DNA from: GCA-2687025 sp964473525
GTDB lineage: Bacteria; Poribacteria; WGA-4E; GCA-2687025
Direction: 5' to 3'
Assembly (NCBI GenBank): GCA_964473525.1
Contig: CAYYPK010000047.1
Location: forward strand, 1 to 48,784
Length of the DNA stretch: 48,784 nucleotides
Shown one piece after another: positions 8,596-15,879 of this stretch. Numbering within the stretch: position 1 is the first letter of the stretch; the number at the start of each line of letters is the position of its first letter. Below the pieces are notes generated by a model, which did no database searches, was not told where the DNA came from, and saw nothing but the letters and a program-made list of their open reading frames with translations. The translations under genes were made by a program, and so were the position numbers.

Positions 8596-10020
8596 CTACC
8601 TCACGAGCGCAAAGACCGGGACGCTAAGCGCTGATGACTCGCTCCGATCGGTCACGATCGTCACCGTCGCCTCCAGCGTCCCCGCCGGTGTATTGGGGTC
8701 AAGACGCGCATGCACATTCATGCAGCCTTTCATCCCACTTGGCGCGGTCGAGAGACTTATGTATGGAGAACTGGACGAGAGTTCCGTGATCGTGACCGAA
8801 TCACTGAGATGGTCGCATAGCTGCACCACACCGTGACCTTCTTCGCCGGCATTCACGATCCCAAAGAAGAACCGGCTTGGAAGGGCGGAAATGGCGCCCA
8901 CTACCTCGCCCTTGATGGGCACGGCGACCTCCAACGGGTCAAGGGATCTGAGGTTACCGTCGACGATAGAGATCACGATCGACTCGTCGATCACGCCAAC
9001 CGAGCCGGCGATGTCCACAGAGAGCTCGACGGCGACCCCTGAGTCTCGCGCGGAATACCCAAGGAACTTGACCTGCTCTGTACTCGACGTGACACCCACT
9101 ATGTCATAGTCGTAGTCCGTGTCGGAGTGGATGAAGACTTCTGTTTCGAATGCGTCCGACCCCTGGACGATGCGTTCGAGGAACAGCACAGCGGGGTCAG
9201 ACCGGACCATGAAGGTCGCGTCTACCGCTAGCGTCAGTAGCCTCACCGGGTACACAGGATCGTCGGTGTATACCACAGCAGAGAAGTACCGCATTGGGTT
9301 CGTACCTGGCGGGATCGCCGCCTCGATATCAAACTGCGCGCTCTCGCCCGGCAAGACGTCGCTATCCGAGGGCGTGACGGCTGTACAGTTGCAACTTGTC
9401 TGAGTACGCAGGACGGCCAGCGGCGTGTCGCCGGAGTTCTCGAGTGCAAAGGAGGCGCGGACATGGGTCCCAACCGGACGGCCCCTGATCTCGATGTGTT
9501 GCGTTGCGAAGGATGCCGTAGGACGATCGGTCGGAGGGGCGGGCGGGGTGTATAGGAGGCAGTCCCCCTGCCACATGGACGATAGCTCACCCCAACTGTA
9601 GAACTCAGGCTTCCCTATCTCGTGGTTTATCACACGGGCAGTGGTGTCGAAAATTTTCTCTATGGCAAAAGAATGGTCACCGTTCACGTGCGCGATGGCG
9701 TACTGGTCGACTTCGGCCAGGTCCGGCAGCCCACCCAACCTCGTTGGGCTTAGCGGTATGCCGAGCTCCTGCGAGGCGCTGAAGATATCTAACATGGACA
9801 CGCCACGCTCTGTTATATCCATTCGTGCCGCTACGTCGTCGATTCCCAAGTCCAAGCCGACGAGTTCCCCCATTGCACGTAGGGACTTCGGGCCACAAAG
9901 GGGGTCAATCTCGTGGCCCTCGCCTGCTGGGTGGTCGAGGTGGGGAGGCGTTTGAGCCGCGGCGCATAGCACGGAAACCAACATCAGGACCAGCACGGTG
10001 CATTTCGTGCTAAACAGCAT
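8596..10020 (-). CDS. Exported C39-like peptidase domain plus DUF1573 repeats
   Basis: A 474-residue secreted protein. Residues 1-22 form a Sec signal peptide ending in AAA. Residues 35-160 match the C39 peptidase fold: Cys in DPLCGPKSL (C42), His in NGDHSF (H116), and a following WGELSSMWQGD segment. In C39 enzymes an Asp lies 16 residues after the His; here that position is N132, and the usual Gln six residues before the Cys is H36. The domain may therefore be weakened or only bind peptide. A DUF1573 domain follows (about 185-290) with the typical TSCNC motif, then further beta-sandwich segments. AGGGG lies 7 nt before ATG. Most C39 domains belong to ABC exporters, but this one is exported alone. 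It sits three genes downstream of the cysteine-rich peptide. Confidence 0.82.
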   Translation of the reverse strand: MLFSTKCTVLVLMLVSVLCAAAQTPPHLDHPAGEGHEIDPLCGPKSLRAMGELVGLDLGIDDVAARMDITERGVSMLDIFSASQELGIPLSPTRLGGLPDLAEVDQYAIAHVNGDHSFAIEKIFDTTARVINHEIGKPEFYSWGELSSMWQGDCLLYTPPAPPTDRPTASFATQHIEIRGRPVGTHVRASFALENSGDTPLAVLRTQTSCNCTAVTPSDSDVLPGESAQFDIEAAIPPGTNPMRYFSAVVYTDDPVYPVRLLTLAVDATFMVRSDPAVLFLERIVQGSDAFETEVFIHSDTDYDYDIVGVTSSTEQVKFLGYSARDSGVAVELSVDIAGSVGVIDESIVISIVDGNLRSLDPLEVAVPIKGEVVGAISALPSRFFFGIVNAGEEGHGVVQLCDHLSDSVTITELSSSSPYISLSTAPSGMKGCMNVHARLDPNTPAGTLEATVTIVTDRSESSALSVPVFALVR

Positions 10021-10047
10021 TTTCGACCCCTGGGATGAAGGTTAGGA

Positions 10048-11019
10048 TCAGCGTAAGTCAATGACGCGAGTGGCCCGCAGCTCTTCCGGGACATCCGGCG
10101 CGACAAATGCCATCGGGGGTATGTCCACATTGATCGCGTAGTCCGAAAACTCCACGATTCGCTCGAACACGGTCACTGCCTTGGTCGGATCATCCGGGCT
10201 GGCGGCCGCAAGAGTGAACACCGCCCTCACAGGGACGTGGATCAGTTCTCCGTACCGTTCATGCTCAACGCTGACCTTGATGGTATCGAGGCCGGAACTA
10301 GGTTCGGTCTGTATTGAGACATGGACAGGCATGTAACTGCGCGTTGGGTCTATGATTGCCGAGAATGTGGAGCGTTCGTGGTCGGCCCCGCTCGACAACG
10401 TGCCGGCAACGCGATAAACGCCACGGCCGACATAGGTGTCCGAATGAACCGTGATATCTCCGTCCGCCAGGAGTTCCGGCCACGACGACTGGACCAGGCA
10501 TCTCCCTAAGTCCATGTACGTCATCGGATCCATCGAGAAGTAGAACTCGCCGACCCCCTGTCGCATATCGGCTGGGTAAAGCCACAACTGCGGCGGGAAC
10601 GTGGTGCCTTCGCGAATGTAGGTGAACACTCTCATGTGCGCAGAGCCGTCGAAGATCCACCGATGCGTATCGAGCGACAGCACGGGCGCCGCGCGGCCGG
10701 GATAATCCACAGATCGCGTTGTGGAGTAGGTGGCGGCTCTCTTCGGCAGATCCGCATCGAAGTCGCCCCACCGTTCTGTCTCGACGTGCCCGTCTCTAGT
10801 CAGAAACCCAGAGCGGATATTCCGCTGTCGGACGGCCGCCGTGTACGTGCGAACAGCGGAGAGGTTGTGGCCGATGGCATCAATGACCACCCGCGATTCG
10901 ACGGGGTTGAGTTCACGGGCGGGCGCCCCACGCACGGAAGCGAAGGTCAGCGCGAGCGCGATGGCCCCCAACGCTGACCCGACGCGGCGCTCATTCGCAC
11001 TGGAGTAAGTAGACGCCAT
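10048..11019 (-). CDS. Exported LolA-like protein of unknown function
   Basis: A 323-residue exported protein with a signal peptide ending near RGAPA. Its beta-rich body resembles the LolA/LolB outer-membrane lipoprotein-sorting fold, with an early segment about the protein's own effect on 'YTA..R' strands and later strands such as RWIFDGSAHMRVF. The match is by pattern, not by a diagnostic motif. ATG 11019 is chosen over upstream codons because GGAGGGG lies about 10 nt before it. The start falls 1 base after the stop of the preceding gene, so translation is probably coupled. It could carry a hydrophobic ligand or lipopeptide in the periplasm, but no substrate can be named. Confidence 0.7.
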   Translation of the reverse strand: MASTYSSANERRVGSALGAIALALTFASVRGAPARELNPVESRVVIDAIGHNLSAVRTYTAAVRQRNIRSGFLTRDGHVETERWGDFDADLPKRAATYSTTRSVDYPGRAAPVLSLDTHRWIFDGSAHMRVFTYIREGTTFPPQLWLYPADMRQGVGEFYFSMDPMTYMDLGRCLVQSSWPELLADGDITVHSDTYVGRGVYRVAGTLSSGADHERSTFSAIIDPTRSYMPVHVSIQTEPSSGLDTIKVSVEHERYGELIHVPVRAVFTLAAASPDDPTKAVTVFERIVEFSDYAINVDIPPMAFVAPDVPEELRATRVIDLR

Positions 11020-11020
11020 G

Positions 11021-11665
11021 CTACTGTGTCCCCTCCGGCAGTACCCCACCTGTGTGTCCGCGCACGATGTCCCAATTGAGTCTTATCCGCACCCGGCGGC
11101 CGGGGAGTTCTGTTCGCGTCACCGCTCCCGGGAATCGTTCGCCCAACTCACGCGCCGATCGCTTAGTCGCCTCAGCCGTGATGCGACTAAGCCTCGAGTA
11201 CTCGGCCATTGCTACCGAATACGCTGTCCTCTCGTCCGCGGAAGCATCTTCGCCTGGAAATGCCGGGATATCTAAGCTGCGTTGACGAGCCTTTATGTCC
11301 TGGGATCGAGACATCCAACCCTCCACGTATTCGTAGGCGGCGATCTCCTCGTCTGTGAACGCCCGAGGGTACTCCCCTTGTGCGGCGGGGTTGCTCTCTC
11401 CAACGTGCGATTGAGATGGGACTGGGGCATTCGCTCGTGCGGCCGGGGCTTCCGTAGGATTGTCAACCGGCTTGGACGGTGGTTGGATGGCTCCCTCGAT
11501 TGCGACAATAGGTCGCAGTTGCTGACTGCTGAAGTAAGTGCGGCGAGGCAAGTCTGGTGAGCCAGAAGGCGATGGTTGGGAGCCCTGTCTGGATAGGACG
11601 CCGACTGCCGCTACGATGACGACGATCGCCACGGCTGAGGCTCCGGTGATTCTGCGCGGAGTCAC
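11021..11665 (-). CDS. Membrane-anchored protein, function unknown
   Basis: A 214-residue protein not recognised as any family. An N-terminal hydrophobic segment (GASAVAIVVIVAAVGVL, about 8-24) is an uncleaved anchor or signal. A Pro/Ala/Ser-rich linker follows (about 30-95), then a charged helical domain with Tyr-rich pairs (EEIAAYEYVEGW) that should lie in the periplasm. The start is GTG 11665, preceded by the strong site GAAGGAGGGA. It sits 76 bp after the cysteine-rich peptide gene, beyond a strong hairpin, and nearly abuts the LolA-like gene. Context suggests an anchored partner of the exported proteins around it. Confidence 0.7.
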   Translation of the reverse strand: MTPRRITGASAVAIVVIVAAVGVLSRQGSQPSPSGSPDLPRRTYFSSQQLRPIVAIEGAIQPPSKPVDNPTEAPAARANAPVPSQSHVGESNPAAQGEYPRAFTDEEIAAYEYVEGWMSRSQDIKARQRSLDIPAFPGEDASADERTAYSVAMAEYSRLSRITAEATKRSARELGERFPGAVTRTELPGRRVRIRLNWDIVRGHTGGVLPEGTQ

Positions 11666-11691
11666 TGGCTCCCTCCTTCGGTCGGGCGGAC

Positions 11692-11724
11692 GCGGTGGCT
11701 CAGCGTGTTTTGGTGAGCCACCGC
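11692..11724 (-). terminator. Strong intra-operon hairpin after the peptide gene
   Basis: Two 11-base arms, GCGGTGGCTCA and TGAGCCACCGC, are perfectly complementary and enclose an 11-base loop. The hairpin begins 17 nt after the stop of the cysteine-rich peptide gene and lies in the 76-bp gap before the next gene. No T-run follows on either strand. It is more likely a leaky terminator or an mRNA 3'-end stabiliser than a full stop, which would make the peptide transcript more abundant than the downstream genes. Confidence 0.75.
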
Positions 11725-11741
11725 ATGCGTTGGTTGCATCG

Positions 11742-12179
11742 TTAGAGGCAGTAGTAGTCGCCGACCCAATCGTCCCCGAGCTCGTAGCCGTCGTCCAAGC
11801 AACCCCAGAGTGTGAAGCACGTCCACCCGAAGCATGTCTCGATCACGCACGTCAGCCGACCCTCGGGGATCGCGGTCATGTCGGGCCAGTTGCCAGGGCT
11901 ACAGACGACGATTTCCTTCATGTTGTCGTTGGCGCGCTCGTAAATGCTAAGCGAGAAATTGGCGTGTACCAGCCGACATGAGAACGAACACCCTCCGTCC
12001 GTCAATGTATCCACCATCCCACACGTGCTGCACGAGACTTGGGCACCCCACATGGAGCCCATCTCCTCAGCACTTAGGACGTCGCCTTGGGCCGACACTT
12101 GATCGGACAGAATTCCGGTGGTGATGACGGACAGCGCGATCGCGCTGACCAGCAGTCGCCGCGTGAGGTTGAACTTCAT
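11742..12179 (-). CDS. Secreted cysteine-rich peptide with double-glycine-like leader motif
   Basis: A 145-residue exported protein of no known family. Residues 1-30 form a Sec signal peptide with a likely cut after VSA (30). The next segment reads LSAEEMGSMWGA (35-46), which resembles the LSxEEMxxIxGG leader recognised by C39 peptidases, with Gly-Ala at the cut position. Ten cysteines follow (from C50), several in C-x2-C or C-x3-C pairs, together with many aromatic and acidic residues. The even number fits disulfides or a bound metal or cofactor. AAAGGA lies about 10 nt before ATG. It follows the tetraheme cytochrome gene by 75 bp and precedes a strong hairpin. It could be a secreted effector, a redox or cofactor-bearing subunit, or a structural peptide. 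Confidence 0.8.
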   Translation of the reverse strand: MKFNLTRRLLVSAIALSVITTGILSDQVSAQGDVLSAEEMGSMWGAQVSCSTCGMVDTLTDGGCSFSCRLVHANFSLSIYERANDNMKEIVVCSPGNWPDMTAIPEGRLTCVIETCFGWTCFTLWGCLDDGYELGDDWVGDYYCL

Positions 12180-12254
12180 AACCGTTGATCCTTTGCGTTA
12201 GAACGGCCCCATACGGGCCGGTCAGTGACGTGCGAGTCGACTTTGCGCGTGTCG

Positions 12255-13583
12255 CTAGAGGTTCTCCTTTCCGTGTGTGATTTTGGTCCAGTACGAATCG
12301 CGATTGAAGGCAGGGCTGGTCGCGCTCGTGTGGCAGGACACGCAGTCCTGTGCGACCGGATACGGAAGCTCTGGATTCGCGTTGTGCACGCCGCCTGGGC
12401 CGTGGCACGCCTCGCATCCCACGTCACTCACCTGCTTAGCGGGGCTCGCAACGTCGAACCCAGTCGGTTTGCCGAGGCCTACCACGTGGCATGTCAGGCA
12501 CTCTGGGTCGCGCGCGCGCCCCTTGGGCACCAACGTCTCGTGCGCGTGCGCATGCCTCGTGTGTTGCCATATTGCGTAATCGTCCATGTGGCAACGACTG
12601 CACTCCATGCTCCCCGTAAAAGCCACCCCTTGGGCAGGATCGGATGCCGCAGCGGAATCCGTCAGCAGGCGCGGCCCCAGTTGCTCGACCATTGAGTGGT
12701 AGAGCTCGATCAGGCCGCCCGCAGCGGCATCTTCCGCGTACGTATCCGCCATTGGCAACGCACGGACGCCCCCTCCGCCTAGCGGCGCTGTGACGAGATA
12801 CCGTCCCTTCGTGCCCGGGGTGATGATGCGCGTAGCGCCTTCGGAGACTGCGAATCCAGGTGAAACATCCGTATCTACACGGCTTTGGCCCACAATCACG
12901 TCGAACCCGGGCACCTGCCGTGCGAGCGCCGCCGCGTCGTCAACGGACGCGCAGTAGAGAAGCACGAGACTGTCGCTGCCCGGCGCCGCTTCTCTGACAA
13001 GCTCTCTCGCACGCGACACGAGGTCTGACCACGTCAGTTCGGGGCGGAATGTTTGCGCCCTGCGCGCGTTTTCCTCGGACATGAGCCCGACAACGCCTAG
13101 CACGCTTCCGCGTCCTCGCCAATACTCGATGCCATCAGAGATCTCGACCCCATCCCAGCGCAAATTCCCGGCGAGGAGCGGCAGACCGCTTTTATCCGAT
13201 TGGCGCCCCAAGTATGAGATTCCCATTGCCGCCTCGCCTACCCCAACGTTCATCGCTACGTATCCGCTCGCCTGCATCGCCGCGAGCGCCGTTTCCAGCT
13301 TCAACTCCTGCTGCCACCCCGGACCTTCAATCACGCCGCCGTTGTGCGCGAGCACGACCCCATCTCCTGCCGCCCGCAACTCCGCGATGGCTGTCGCTCG
13401 GCGAGCAAGCCCACCCAACTGGGCCATTGAGCATCCGCAGGGCTCGATGAACCCACGCTCATCGCCCGACACGCCCAAGACCAGCCGCTGTGCGGGTGAC
13501 CCCCTCGCGGACAGCAATACCACGCACGCCAGGGAGGCCGCCACAGCCATATAGGTCGGGATTCTCAGTTGCAGAGCACTCAT
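12255..13583 (-). CDS. Exported degenerate metallophosphoesterase/tetraheme cytochrome c fusion
   Basis: A 442-residue exported protein with a signal peptide ending near SPA (residues 29-31). The N-terminal part resembles UshA/SoxB-type metallophosphoesterases and carries the family motif EPCGC (47-51) followed by QLGGLARR. The expected metal-binding Asp-x-His and Gly-Asn-His-Glu motifs are altered, reading SGDERG and GVGE. The C-terminal part has four CxxCH heme sites at 328, 362, 390 and 414, as in cytochrome c-554-like proteins. It should transfer electrons in the periplasm; phosphoesterase activity is doubtful. It is the first gene of the six-gene run, and its start is 143 bp from the divergent glycosyltransferase. 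The ribosome-binding site before ATG is weak. Confidence 0.88.
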   Translation of the reverse strand: MSALQLRIPTYMAVAASLACVVLLSARGSPAQRLVLGVSGDERGFIEPCGCSMAQLGGLARRATAIAELRAAGDGVVLAHNGGVIEGPGWQQELKLETALAAMQASGYVAMNVGVGEAAMGISYLGRQSDKSGLPLLAGNLRWDGVEISDGIEYWRGRGSVLGVVGLMSEENARRAQTFRPELTWSDLVSRARELVREAAPGSDSLVLLYCASVDDAAALARQVPGFDVIVGQSRVDTDVSPGFAVSEGATRIITPGTKGRYLVTAPLGGGGVRALPMADTYAEDAAAGGLIELYHSMVEQLGPRLLTDSAAASDPAQGVAFTGSMECSRCHMDDYAIWQHTRHAHAHETLVPKGRARDPECLTCHVVGLGKPTGFDVASPAKQVSDVGCEACHGPGGVHNANPELPYPVAQDCVSCHTSATSPAFNRDSYWTKITHGKENL

Positions 13584-13655
13584 CCTATGTCGATCACCGC
13601 ACGGGCATATATGGCGACGTGACTTGGTGGCATGGGTAGACTAATGCATGTACTA

Positions 13656-13684
13656 TTGCGGCGTAAACCCTAATTTAGTAGGAT
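13656..13684 (+). promoter_or_regulatory. Candidate sigma70 promoter for the glycosyltransferase operon
   Basis: TTGCGG (13656-13661) and TAGGAT (13679-13684) are separated by exactly 17 bases, in an AT-richer stretch between the divergent cytochrome and glycosyltransferase genes. The predicted transcript would begin near 13691 and leave a short leader before ATG 13727. Promoter elements for the opposite operon must lie in the same 143 bp but none is clear. Confidence 0.4.
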
Positions 13685-13726
13685 CGACTATAAACCTAAT
13701 GCGACACGTAGGGTAGGGGCGGGGAT

Positions 13727-14488
13727 ATGCTGACGGTTATCATGCCGATGTACAACGAAGGGCAGCGGATCTCAGCAAGCATCGCCCGCGTGGCGGCGTT
13801 TCTCGCTTCGGCCGGCATGGAGGCTGAGTTCCTGCTCGTGGACGACGGGAGCAGCGACGATACGTCCGCCGTGGTGCAGAACCACATCGCCCAGTCGTCC
13901 CGCATCCGGCTCCTCGAGGTTGGCGTGAACCGGGGCAAGGGGCACGCCGTAAAGGTTGGGGTGCGCGCGGCCAAGGGCGATTACGTGTTGTTTTCCGACG
14001 CGGATCTCTCCACGCCGATTGAGGAGGCGGGTAAGCTGATTGCCGCCCTGAATGACGGCTACGACATCGCTATCGGCTCGCGCCACCTGCCCGAGTCCGA
14101 CATCGTGGATGAACAGCCGGCGCGCCGTAGGGCAATGGGGGCGGCGTTCCGGCTACTCACCAGCCTGGTCGTGCCTGGCATCCGTGACACGCAATGCGGC
14201 TTCAAGATGTTCCGGCGCGATGTCGCGCAACGCCTGTTTGCGATGCAGCGCATTGAGCGGTTCGCCTTCGACGTCGAGATCCTGTACCTCGCTCGAAGGC
14301 TTGGGTATTCAGTGCGTGAAGTCCCTGTCACATGGCGCGATGCGGCTGGCAGCAAGGTGCGTCTGTTGCGCGACCCGGCCCGCATGGCGCTCGACCTGCT
14401 GCGGATATGGCGGTGGCACTCGGTCATGCCTAAAGTGTCTGGCGGCTCTGTGGATAAGCGCGAGGCCCGCTTGGGCCAGCGCGGATGA
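13727..14488 (+). CDS. Family 2 glycosyltransferase, polyprenyl-phosphate type
   Basis: A 253-residue GT2 enzyme of the dolichyl/undecaprenyl-phosphate sugar transferase kind, which moves a sugar from a nucleotide sugar to a lipid phosphate on the cytoplasmic face. The N-terminal strand VIMPMYNEG is followed by VDDGS (38-42). The DxD motif appears in LFSDADLSTP, and the subfamily signatures DTQCGFKMFRRD and RFAFDVEILYLARRLGY are present. There is no transmembrane C-terminus, unlike GtrB or ArnC. GGGGCGGGG precedes ATG 13727. The small EamA-like transporter gene follows after 17 bp, a typical pairing with a flippase. Confidence 0.92.
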   Translation: MLTVIMPMYNEGQRISASIARVAAFLASAGMEAEFLLVDDGSSDDTSAVVQNHIAQSSRIRLLEVGVNRGKGHAVKVGVRAAKGDYVLFSDADLSTPIEEAGKLIAALNDGYDIAIGSRHLPESDIVDEQPARRRAMGAAFRLLTSLVVPGIRDTQCGFKMFRRDVAQRLFAMQRIERFAFDVEILYLARRLGYSVREVPVTWRDAAGSKVRLLRDPARMALDLLRIWRWHSVMPKVSGGSVDKREARLGQRG

Positions 14489-14505
14489 CCACGGGAGGGT
14501 GAGCA

Positions 14506-14895
14506 ATGCGACACGCATCTGCCGACCGGATCGCGGTCATCCTTGCGCTCGTTTGCGTGGCGCTTGGCGTTGTCGGTCAGTTGTGCATGAAGCACGGTAT
14601 GGCGGCCGTAGGAGCCGTGGAGTTCGGGACTGGGGCGCCTCTCACGATCCTCGGACGCGTCGCCCGCAGCATCTCCGTGTGGTCTGGGCTTGCGGCATAT
14701 GGGCTGAGCGCGATGCTGTGGCTGGTAGTGCTGTCCCGCCTGCCACTGAGCCAGGCATACCCGATCATCGCGCTGGGGTACGTAGCGATCGTCCTGATTT
14801 CGCGGGTGGCCTTCAACGAGCCCCTGTCTCTGGCGAAGCTTGGCGGCGTGTTGCTCATCGTTGCCGGCGTCTGGCTCGTCCATCGACCAGCCTGA
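14506..14895 (+). CDS. Small EamA/ArnE-like membrane transporter
   Basis: A 129-residue protein with four hydrophobic helices, the size of SMR or ArnE/ArnF half-transporters. The last two helices contain LPLSQAYPIIALGYV and FNEPLSLAKLGGVLLIVAGV, the usual signature of the EamA/SMR superfamily. GGGAGG lies just before ATG 14506. Coupled behind a polyprenyl-phosphate glycosyltransferase, it is best read as a flippase subunit for the lipid-linked sugar. It may work as a homodimer since no second half-gene is adjacent. A small-molecule exporter role cannot be excluded. Confidence 0.85.
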   Translation: MRHASADRIAVILALVCVALGVVGQLCMKHGMAAVGAVEFGTGAPLTILGRVARSISVWSGLAAYGLSAMLWLVVLSRLPLSQAYPIIALGYVAIVLISRVAFNEPLSLAKLGGVLLIVAGVWLVHRPA

Positions 14896-15049
14896 CGCTC
14901 ACACGGAAGGGATGCGCGACGAGACCAGCGGCATTCCGCTCCGCCCAGGCACCGTCGCTGCGTTGAGAGTGGGTGGCGGGCCGGCACTGCCCGCGCGCGG
15001 GGTCTCCGTCCGCGGCGCGATGCAACGACCGCGACGGCGCCGCGCCTCG

Positions 15050-15802
15050 TCACCCTGTCTCTTCGGACCCCTTCGTAGCGGCGACGCGCAGTATAGCCAC
15101 CGTCGCGACGATGCTAAGCGCCATCCACACGAGGCCCCAGAAGATCGTCTGGTACGTCGTCGGGAGGAACGGCGGAAAGCTCGTATACTCCGCGAGCATG
15201 CGCGCGTCGGAGCCTACTTCCGGCCGCATGAGGACATCGGAGGAGATGTCGTAGATGGCGTACAGGCAACTCGTGAGACCGATCACGCGGAGCATCCAGT
15301 TCACGAAGCCTTCGCGTAGAAGCAGGCCGCCAGCGATCATCGCGCCACCGAACGCAGCGCCGAATCCAAAGCCGCTGAGGTTGCGCACGTGAGCCAGAGT
15401 GACGAGCGCCACGGCGACGCCAATGCCAACCGCCAGCGCGCGTGTAAGCCGGGTGCGTGACGCGATGATAAGAATGAGGCCGCCCCAGAGCAGGCTGCCC
15501 AGATAGCCCGCCATAAGCGTCCAGAAGCGCGAGCCTCCCAGGCTACGAGCGACGCCACCTTCGGTGAGGAATATCTGAATGTCGACGACCTTGCCGCCCG
15601 TCGCGACGGTCGCCAGGGCGTGGCTGCCCTCATGCAGGAACACTACGAACAGTTTTAGCGGCTTGATAAACGGCGTGTTCCAGAGCACACCGATCCCAAC
15701 GGCGATGGCCAGGAAGCCTAGCAGCCGCTTAATATCCAGCTTGCGCTCCCCTTTGGCGCGGGAGCCGTCGTCCGCGAACTCGTCGGCGAAAGTCGGATCC
15801 AT
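15050..15802 (-). CDS. M50B-like integral membrane metallopeptidase
   Basis: A 250-residue membrane protein. A 26-residue acidic and basic N-terminus precedes the first span. The zinc motif HEGSH (57-61) sits inside a hydrophobic helix, as in intramembrane site-2-type proteases of the M50B (PF13398) group. About six more hydrophobic segments follow. ATG 15802 is chosen because GGAGG lies 7 nt before it; the frame is open further upstream but without a better site. The start is 77 bp from the end of the glutamylcyclotransferase-like gene on the same strand. No substrate or partner is evident, and these small family members are mostly uncharacterised. Confidence 0.85.
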   Translation of the reverse strand: MDPTFADEFADDGSRAKGERKLDIKRLLGFLAIAVGIGVLWNTPFIKPLKLFVVFLHEGSHALATVATGGKVVDIQIFLTEGGVARSLGGSRFWTLMAGYLGSLLWGGLILIIASRTRLTRALAVGIGVAVALVTLAHVRNLSGFGFGAAFGGAMIAGGLLLREGFVNWMLRVIGLTSCLYAIYDISSDVLMRPEVGSDARMLAEYTSFPPFLPTTYQTIFWGLVWMALSIVATVAILRVAATKGSEETG

Positions 15803-15879
15803 CTCGTCCTCCGATCCTACACGCCGCACAACAGACCCTTGGGTCCACCTTTGAGAGACGCGTGAACACGGCAATCGGT

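Noticed and set aside
12204..12220. Short hairpin CGGCCC/GGGCCG between the cytochrome and peptide genes
   Set aside because: Only six base pairs and no T-run; common by chance at this GC content.
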